This document shows, piece by piece, positions 1 to 5,343 of a stretch of 7,469 bases of DNA. How positions within the stretch are numbered: the first letter of the stretch is position 1; every line of letters begins with the position of its first letter. The stretch lies in assembly GCA_016937825.1 (NCBI GenBank), contig JAFGVT010000085.1, forward strand, positions 1 to 7,469, in the 5' to 3' direction. Source of the DNA: Fidelibacterota bacterium. Its GTDB lineage: Bacteria > Fidelibacterota > Fidelibacteria > Fidelibacterales > Fidelibacteraceae. A program made the translations under genes and the position numbers. A model generated the notes under the pieces. That model had not been told where the DNA came from. It searched no databases and saw nothing but the letters and a program-made list of their open reading frames with translations.

Positions 1-89
1 CTATCCAAATAATCCCGTTATCCTGTCAAAACGCTATCCAAACAATCCTGTTATCCTGTCAAAGTCCTTCATCCTGTCATCCCGTCAAA
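1..89. repeat. Cluster of short degenerate direct repeats upstream of dnaG
   Basis: Three copies of a 19-base core, consensus ATCCYGTYATCCYGTCAAA, lie at 12-30, 45-63 and 71-89. The first two copies sit inside larger 30-base units (1-30 and 34-63) that differ at only two positions and repeat with a 33-base period. The third copy has lost the CTATCCAAA lead-in. Each core is itself a doubled ATCCYGT element, so the cluster is nested. It starts at the first base of the window and probably continues to the left. No gene is seen in it. Similar ATCCTGTCAAA-like intergenic repeats are, as I recall, dispersed in several deep FCB lineages; function unknown. The repeat itself is directly visible; any regulatory or mobile role is not. 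Confidence 0.85.
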
Positions 90-149
90 TCTTCCATTCC
101 GCCGAGAATAATCTCTTTTTATTTCCTGCTCCGAAACGTAAATTCACTC
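90..149 (+). promoter_or_regulatory. Leader of dnaG with a weak possible -10 element
   Basis: This AT-richer stretch separates the repeats from the dnaG start. AATAAT at 107-112 matches a sigma-70 -10 box at five of six positions, but no good -35 hexamer is found at the expected distance (the position falls in the last repeat). No Bacteroidota-type TAnnTTTG element is evident. There is no recognisable Shine-Dalgarno sequence in the bases just before the ATG at 150. A promoter here is plausible because dnaG is the first plus-strand gene after the repeats, but the element is a guess. Confidence 0.2.
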
Positions 150-1952
150 ATGGCAAAGATTCCCGAATACACGATCGAAAAGATCAAGGACTCCAACGAT
201 ATCGTGGATGTCATTTCCGCGTATCTTCCGCTGAAAAAGAAAGGCGCGAACTATTGGGCGCGCTGTCCCTTTCACGATGAGAAGACGGCCTCGTTCAGCG
301 TCAGTCCCTCCAAGCAGATCTACCACTGTTTCGGCTGCAGCGCCGGCGGGAACGTGCTGAACTTCGTCATGGAATACGAGAAACTCAGTTTTACCGAAGC
401 CCTGAAAATGCTGGCGGAGCGCGCCGGAATTCCCCTGGAATTTGAACAGGTCTCCCCGCAGGAACAGAGCGATACCGGCAAATTGCGCGACATGCATGAG
501 CGTGCGATCGAGATGTATCATCAACAGCTGTTCTCCCCTTCCGCCAAACACGCGCTGGATTACCTTCTGAACCGCGGGATCAAGGAAGACACGATCCGGG
601 AGTTCAAGCTCGGCTATGCGCCGGAAAGCTGGGACTTCCTGGTCTCGAAACTTTCGGGTGATTACACGCCGGAACTGATCCAAAAGAGCGGATTGGCGGT
701 CACTTCCGAAAAGGACGGACGTCTCTTCGACCGTTTCCGGGAACGCGTCATGTTCCCGGTCCATGACGACCGCGGAAATGCCGTCGGCTTCGGAGGGCGC
801 CTGATGACGAACGAAAAGAGCGATGCGAAATACCTGAACTCCCCCGAAACGCCGATCTACAATAAACGCAAAATACTCTACGGACTGAACGTGACCCGCG
901 AGCATATTCGCAAAGAAAAAAAGGCCCTCATCGTTGAAGGCTATATGGATTTTCTTCAGCTGTATCAGCACGGGTACATCAACGTCGTCGCCGGTTCGGG
1001 CACGGCCTTTACCCTTGAGCATGCCCGGCTACTGCGGCGCTTTGCCGACGAGGCCGTGCTTTGCTACGACAGCGACAGCGCCGGCCAAAAGGCAACGGTC
1101 CGCACCGGATTCAGCGTGTCCGCCCAGAAACTCGAATGCAAAGTGCTGATGCTGCCGAAAGGCGAAGACCCGGATTCCTACCTGCGCAAAGAGGGTCCCG
1201 AGGAGTTCTTTAAAAAACAAGCCGGCGCCCTGCCGTTCCTGGAATTCCTGCGGCTTCATTACCGGCCGGCCGCCATGTCCCCCAAGGAAAAGTCTGACAC
1301 CCTGTCCGCCCTGCTGGAAGAGCTCCGCGGATTCGCAGACCCCGTATACCGGGAAATGTTCGCCCGGGAGCTCGCAAAAATGTTCCTGGTGGAAGAACAG
1401 ACCCTGCTGCGCCAGCTGAACCGGCAGGCGGCGCGCAGCCCCGAGAAGGAAAGCAATCTTTTTATGGGGGACAAGCCCAAGCATTTCAAGAACCAGGGTG
1501 AATCCGCCGAATATTTCTTACTTCACCTGCTCGTGAACGGAGACCTGCGCGTCCGCAAGGCCGGCCTGCGCTACCTTTCACCCGCCCTCTTCTCCCACCC
1601 CTTTCTTCAGCAGGTCCTGAATGCCTTGCTCGGCGTGCTGGGAAAGCACCTTTCAATACCCGCCGGCCATATTCCCGATAAGATCGACGACCCGAAATGC
1701 CGCGGATTTGCGATCAAACTCCTGATGGAAGAACAGAATACCGTCAACCAGGAACAGGTCTTCATCGAAAGCCTGAAGCAGCTTGAACTGCAGATCCTGA
1801 AAGACAAATACGATCAGCTGACCACAGCCCTGCGCACCGCAAGCCCGGCGGAGATACCGGATATCATGAAAAAACAAATGGAGAACCTGGAAGACCGTAA
1901 ACAGTTGAATACCCTGTATACCGAAGATATTTTCCGGGAAGTGGATCTATGA
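150..1952 (+). CDS. dnaG: DNA primase DnaG
   Basis: This primase makes the RNA primers for lagging-strand synthesis at the replication fork, working with the replicative helicase DnaB. At 600 aa it matches the family's usual length (about 580-600). The N-terminal CHC2 zinc-binding domain (about 1-100) has its ligands C39, H42, C60 and C63 in the typical CPFH and HCFGC contexts. The catalytic core has the family signature KYLNSPETP. The TOPRIM metal site is intact: E263 in VEGYMD, and D307 and D309 in YDSDSAG. Residues from about 440 to 600 are helical and charged, as expected of the DnaB-interacting C-terminal region, which diverges quickly. The ATG at 150 fits family N-termini (IPEYTIEKIKDSNDIVDVI follows) although no Shine-Dalgarno is visible. 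Its stop codon overlaps the next gene's start. The usual partners rpsU and rpoD are not in the window. Confidence 0.97.
   Translation: MAKIPEYTIEKIKDSNDIVDVISAYLPLKKKGANYWARCPFHDEKTASFSVSPSKQIYHCFGCSAGGNVLNFVMEYEKLSFTEALKMLAERAGIPLEFEQVSPQEQSDTGKLRDMHERAIEMYHQQLFSPSAKHALDYLLNRGIKEDTIREFKLGYAPESWDFLVSKLSGDYTPELIQKSGLAVTSEKDGRLFDRFRERVMFPVHDDRGNAVGFGGRLMTNEKSDAKYLNSPETPIYNKRKILYGLNVTREHIRKEKKALIVEGYMDFLQLYQHGYINVVAGSGTAFTLEHARLLRRFADEAVLCYDSDSAGQKATVRTGFSVSAQKLECKVLMLPKGEDPDSYLRKEGPEEFFKKQAGALPFLEFLRLHYRPAAMSPKEKSDTLSALLEELRGFADPVYREMFARELAKMFLVEEQTLLRQLNRQAARSPEKESNLFMGDKPKHFKNQGESAEYFLLHLLVNGDLRVRKAGLRYLSPALFSHPFLQQVLNALLGVLGKHLSIPAGHIPDKIDDPKCRGFAIKLLMEEQNTVNQEQVFIESLKQLELQILKDKYDQLTTALRTASPAEIPDIMKKQMENLEDRKQLNTLYTEDIFREVDL
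1936..1952 (+). promoter_or_regulatory. Translation-coupling site: weak SD plus ATGA overlap between dnaG and the GH18 gene
   Basis: The ATG of the hydrolase gene (1949-1951) and the TGA of dnaG (1950-1952) share bases as ATGA. A purine run, GGGAAG at 1936-1941, lies seven bases before the ATG and could act as a weak ribosome binding site. No room exists for a separate promoter between the genes, so the hydrolase is likely translated from the dnaG transcript unless a promoter lies inside dnaG. The signal peptide begins directly at this ATG, which supports the start. Confidence 0.6.
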
Positions 1953-4198
1953 AATATTTTGCCCGCCTTGTTCTTTGTCTTTTATTTTCTTTGACCCTTT
2001 TCGCACAGGATCCCGGATACAAGGGCATCCATCAGGTCGAATGGGAAGCTCACCAGAATGATCCCGGACAAACGGAATTCTCAAAATCCCTGCCCGTGAC
2101 CGTTCAGCCGCTGCAGAAGCGCAGCGTTGAGGAGCCCGGACTGACCCATGCCGTGTTCGGATACCTTCCGGACTGGGAGATCGGCTCCGCGCCGCAGTAT
2201 CTGAACTATGATGTGCTGTCGCATATCGCGGTTTTCGATTTTACCGTTTCCACCTCCGGCAATATCATCGGCTATCCTTCCGGCTGGCCTTCCAGCTGGA
2301 CGTCCATGATGAACACGGCGCATGCCAAGGGCGTGAAGCTGATCATGTGCGTCGTTGAATTCAACAAAGACGATATCAACGTCCTGATCAACGACAGCAC
2401 GGCCTCGCAGAATTTCTACGAACAGGTCGCTACGCTGATCAGCACCTACAATTTTGACGGGGTCAACATTGACTTCGAAGGCCCCTATACCGCCGACCGC
2501 GGCGCGCCCATGAACGCCTTTATGCAGGGACTGAGCGATCATATCAAAACGCAGGTCGGGGAGGAACAGGAGATCTCCTTTGCCGGTCCTGCCGTGAACT
2601 GGAGCGGCTGGGACCTGCCCGGACTGGTGGACGCCTGCGATTATGTTTTTATCATGGGATACGCGTACTGGTATAACGGTTCTTCGACCACGGGCCCTTG
2701 TGCGCCGATCATGGGCTCCGGCATCAATCTGGTGCAGACCCTCGTCAACGCCAGCAACGGCTACGGCGCCTGCGACCCCGCCAAACTGATTCTCGGCCTG
2801 CCCTATTACGGGAACCGCTGGCCGGTCAGTTACAGCGAGCGCAACACGGAAGGCGCAAGCACCCTCGGAGGCGGCTCCTCGGTCCTGTACGCCTCCGCCC
2901 GGGACCTGTTCGCCGCCCACGGCACCCGCTGGTCCTCCCGCTATGAAGACAGCTGGACCAGCTATCTAAGCGGCGATGTCTGGTACCAGGCCTGGTGCAA
3001 CAACGCCCGCGCCCTGGACCCCAAGGAAAAACTCGTGTTCTCTCACAATCTCATGGGCACCGGCATGTGGGCCCTGGGGTACGATGACGAACATCCCGAA
3101 CTGTGGACCCTGCTTCGCAATAATTTCTATCATTACCCCGACCATTATCTTACGGACAATTTTGAGAACGGGCTGGACCATTTTTATCTCGCTCCGGCCT
3201 ACAGCGGGTCCACGCGCGGCATTTCAACCGCATCGGCCGCCGGGCTCACCGCGGAAACGGCCTATCGGGACACCCAGGCGCTCAGGATTACGCTGAAAGA
3301 CGATGCCGTCAGCAGCGAGAACTGGCGCGTCCGTTTTCTCTCCGGCGGCGGCTCCCCGGTGAATAATGTCCGTCTCCCGCGGGACCGCGAGATCCGCATT
3401 GCGCTGAAAACGGATCAGGCGGGCGCCGAGATCGCCCTGATCATCGATGACCAGTACGGCCAGATGGAGATCTCGGCCGCACAGCCGATCCTTGCGGACA
3501 ATAACTGGCATGAATACGCCTTTGACCTCAGGCCCGCCGATGTCTGGGAAAGCTATTCCGGCGGGAACGGGAGCATCGACGCGTCGTACGTCACCCTGGA
3601 CGCCCTCTACTTTACGGCACCCGACCAGCCGGCGGACCGCATCATTTATTTGGATGCGGTGCAGAACAATCTCCAAACGGACACCCTGACCTTTACCGTC
3701 AGCGGGTATGTTTATGAAGAAGAGACGCCTGTCGCAGACGTTGCGATCGCCGACACCTTCACGAATACGGCCGGATATTTTGAACGGACCTTTCCCTATG
3801 GCGAAAGCCTGGTGCTGACCCCCGTGAAGACCGGCCTGTCCTTTACGCCCGCCAGCTACAGCATCCCGCTGCTGAATGAAGATGCTTCGGTGACCTTCGC
3901 CGCCGCCCCGACCGCAGCCGCCGGATACCCCGACGGTTTCCGGCTCCTGCCGAACTACCCCAATCCCTTTAACGGAATAACGACCCTTGCCTACTCCCTG
4001 CCCCGGGATGCCGAGATCCGGATCACGGTGTTCGACATGCTGGGACGTCCCGTTGCCACGCTCATGCAGGGTCCTGCCGCGGCCGGCGAACATGCCGTCA
4101 GCTTCAACGGCGGCATTCTGCCCAGCGGCGTGTACGTCGCGGCCCTCTATGTTGACGGCGCTTCCTGCGGGGTCCAGAAAATGATCCTGCTGAAATAG
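1949..4198 (+). CDS. Secreted multidomain GH18-family glycoside hydrolase with T9SS C-terminal sorting domain
   Basis: Predicted exported hydrolase of beta-1,4-linked N-acetylglucosamine polymers (chitin or peptidoglycan), 749 aa. A signal peptide covers residues 1-19 (cleavage near LFA/Q). The GH18 barrel spans about 66-395: it opens with GYLPDWE, has the catalytic motif DGVNIDFE at 170-177 (proton donor E177), then MGYAYWY (236-242), LGLPYYG, and closes with WALGYDDEHPELW at 374-386. Residues about 400-575, starting DNFENG, look like a beta-sandwich carbohydrate-binding-like module. About 580-650 (SGYVYEEETPVADVAI onward, ending VTFAA) resembles a carboxypeptidase-regulatory-like domain. 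The C-terminus (about 660-749) is a type IX secretion sorting domain with NYPNPFN at 669-675, LPSGVYVA and a final basic KMILLK. The protein is therefore expected to be released or anchored at the cell surface. Two conserved GH18 acidic positions are replaced (N173, A239), so activity and substrate are uncertain. It is coupled to dnaG by ATGA. Confidence 0.9.
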   Translation: MKYFARLVLCLLFSLTLFAQDPGYKGIHQVEWEAHQNDPGQTEFSKSLPVTVQPLQKRSVEEPGLTHAVFGYLPDWEIGSAPQYLNYDVLSHIAVFDFTVSTSGNIIGYPSGWPSSWTSMMNTAHAKGVKLIMCVVEFNKDDINVLINDSTASQNFYEQVATLISTYNFDGVNIDFEGPYTADRGAPMNAFMQGLSDHIKTQVGEEQEISFAGPAVNWSGWDLPGLVDACDYVFIMGYAYWYNGSSTTGPCAPIMGSGINLVQTLVNASNGYGACDPAKLILGLPYYGNRWPVSYSERNTEGASTLGGGSSVLYASARDLFAAHGTRWSSRYEDSWTSYLSGDVWYQAWCNNARALDPKEKLVFSHNLMGTGMWALGYDDEHPELWTLLRNNFYHYPDHYLTDNFENGLDHFYLAPAYSGSTRGISTASAAGLTAETAYRDTQALRITLKDDAVSSENWRVRFLSGGGSPVNNVRLPRDREIRIALKTDQAGAEIALIIDDQYGQMEISAAQPILADNNWHEYAFDLRPADVWESYSGGNGSIDASYVTLDALYFTAPDQPADRIIYLDAVQNNLQTDTLTFTVSGYVYEEETPVADVAIADTFTNTAGYFERTFPYGESLVLTPVKTGLSFTPASYSIPLLNEDASVTFAAAPTAAAGYPDGFRLLPNYPNPFNGITTLAYSLPRDAEIRITVFDMLGRPVATLMQGPAAAGEHAVSFNGGILPSGVYVAALYVDGASCGVQKMILLK

Positions 4199-4302
4199 CC
4201 GGTCCCGGCTTAAGATAAAACCCTGTCTTCAGATTCTTTCCGCACGATCAAGCCTGAAAAGCCTTCGCTTATCCGGAAAGCAACATGCCTTGAAAACGAT
4301 GA

Positions 4303-4320
4303 AGCGGAACAGCTTCCGCT
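4303..4320. repeat. Perfect 7-bp inverted repeat (hairpin)
   Basis: AGCGGAA (4303-4309) and TTCCGCT (4314-4320) pair perfectly around the 4-base loop CAGC. The hairpin lies between convergent genes and may help stop or stabilise transcripts. Lack of a following T-tract on the plus strand, and only a loose T-richness on the minus strand, argues against a classical intrinsic terminator. Confidence 0.5.
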
Positions 4321-4363
4321 CAGACCGGACCGCCGCAAATGAATGAAATGAAGGGAGTGACTG

Positions 4364-4391
4364 TTTTTTCCGGCCGCAGCCGGCAGGCCGG
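4364..4391. repeat. GC-rich inverted repeat next to a T6 run, orientation wrong for a terminator
   Basis: CCGGCC (4370-4375) pairs with GGCCGG (4386-4391) around a 10-base loop that itself holds a GCCGG/CCGGC-type palindrome. TTTTTT lies at 4364-4369, before the hairpin on the plus strand, and reads as AAAAAA after the hairpin on the minus strand. Neither direction gives hairpin followed by U-run. It begins only a few bases after the stop of the minus-strand lipoprotein gene, so a role at that mRNA's 3' end is possible. Confidence 0.45.
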
Positions 4392-4395
4392 AGCG

Positions 4396-5343
4396 CTATC
4401 TTACGAACAGAACGGTGCGTTCGTCCGAGAAAGACATTGAGGTGAAAGCCCCGAGAGAATTCTCGATATTGATGCGGAAATCGTTGATCGCCGGGTAGCG
4501 GATGAAGCCGGTAAGGAAGTTCATCTCCTGCAGGCTCGTATAGTCCAGGTAGGAGTTGGAATAGGCGACCACTTTCACCGTCAGTTCAAGCGTGTCCAGC
4601 AAGGCATAGCCCGTATCAACCCAGACGGAATCGTGCAGCATCTCATAAAAAGGATCCGGATTGAACAGGATGTCATAATTGCTGGTGTCGTATTTCCAGA
4701 ACGGTTCACGGACCGTAGAATTGTCAAATTCATAGGTATAGGACCAGTCGCCCCAGGAACTGTGGTAGGTATAGTAAAAGATCACGTCATACGCCCCGCC
4801 GTTGTTGCTCCAGGAAATGCTGTCCGAAGGATCGGACAGCGAGATGAGCAGGGGGCCGGTTTCCCCGTCCGTCCAGGTGATCGGGGACAGCGCTTCCTCG
4901 CTGGCGGTCGCGACGCCGAATGCTTCCGTCTCCACATACAGGTCGTAGATCTCTCCGGTCACGATCGTGAAGTGGGTGTCAGCCGGCAGGTAGACGCCCT
5001 GCATTTTTTCCACAAAGGCGATCGTATCGTCGCCGTGCAGGAAAAAGACCCGGGCGTCGTTGACCGCATAGGAGGTGTCGATATAGAATGTCTGGTACCG
5101 GATGGTATCCCCGGAAGAACTGTTATAGAACTGATGATAGATCACACTGTCGAGTTCGTAGCGGTCCGGTTCGCCGAATCCGGTCGTTCGGTAAACGTAG
5201 ACATAGTTCAGTTCCTTGTCCGCAACGGTCACGTTCGCGAAAATGTTCAGATAGGGTTCATGGTAGATGCGGACCTCTTCCAGATTGTCGCAAGCGCTCA
5301 TGGCAAGCAAGAACAGCATAAAGAATAGTCGTGTCTTTTTCAT
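4396..5343 (-). CDS. DUF4249-like outer-membrane lipoprotein
   Basis: A 315-aa lipoprotein; the family has no established biochemical function but is commonly encoded next to TonB-dependent receptors in Bacteroidota, suggesting an accessory role at the receptor. The N-terminus is a lipoprotein signal: two lysines, a hydrophobic stretch and a lipobox-like MSAC with the lipidated cysteine at C18. Acidic residues follow the cysteine (CDNLEEV), which may resemble a Bacteroidota surface-export signal. The DUF4249 resemblance rests on three points: the early EPYLNIFANVTV strand, the mid region TGEIYDLYVE followed by ATASEEALSPITW, and the C-terminal NIENSLGAFTSMS before the end. The body is rich in Tyr, Asp and Ser and probably all-beta. 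The start overlaps the receptor's stop as TGATG, and GGAG (5358-5355) lies 11 bases upstream as a possible ribosome binding site. The family call is from memory of motif layout, not a search. Confidence 0.72.
   Translation of the reverse strand: MKKTRLFFMLFLLAMSACDNLEEVRIYHEPYLNIFANVTVADKELNYVYVYRTTGFGEPDRYELDSVIYHQFYNSSSGDTIRYQTFYIDTSYAVNDARVFFLHGDDTIAFVEKMQGVYLPADTHFTIVTGEIYDLYVETEAFGVATASEEALSPITWTDGETGPLLISLSDPSDSISWSNNGGAYDVIFYYTYHSSWGDWSYTYEFDNSTVREPFWKYDTSNYDILFNPDPFYEMLHDSVWVDTGYALLDTLELTVKVVAYSNSYLDYTSLQEMNFLTGFIRYPAINDFRINIENSLGAFTSMSFSDERTVLFVR

Larger units (their letters stand above)
4199..4395. other. Convergent intergenic region
   Basis: Both flanking genes end here, so it should hold transcription ends rather than promoters. 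Inverted repeats occur at 4303-4320 and 4370-4391, but neither is followed by a T-run on the strand where it would be needed. A small hairpin (AGCCG/CGGCT) directly after the hydrolase stop at about 4198-4211 also lacks a T-run. The only short ORF, beginning at 4339, runs into the antisense of the lipoprotein gene and has no coding support. Otherwise I see nothing. Confidence 0.6.

Noticed and set aside
1..89. Possible CRISPR array
   Set aside because: The cores are 19 bases, diverge between copies, and are separated by only 14 and 7 bases. There is no room for spacers, and no cas gene is nearby.
104..120. GAGA/TCTC hairpin followed by TTTTT, as a terminator of an upstream gene
   Set aside because: The stem is only four base pairs and AT-poorly supported; too weak to call, although the T-run is in the right place.
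144..1022. 292-codon open frame antisense to dnaG
   Set aside because: It lies wholly opposite a confidently identified gene, has no recognisable domain, and long antisense frames are common in GC-biased coding DNA.
2081..2920. 279-codon antisense frame under the GH18 domain
   Set aside because: Shadow of the hydrolase coding frame; low-complexity Gly/Val/Arg-rich translation without a family resemblance.
3224..4093. 289-codon antisense frame under the C-terminal modules of the hydrolase
   Set aside because: Shadow frame; the plus strand here encodes clear domains including the NYPNPFN sorting motif.
4339..4440. Short ORF starting in the intergenic region
   Set aside because: About 33 codons, no clear ribosome site, and it ends inside the antisense of the lipoprotein gene; more likely chance.
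4633..5328. 231-codon plus-strand frame opposite the lipoprotein gene
   Set aside because: Antisense to a lipoprotein gene that has a lipobox and a coupled start; no motif of its own.
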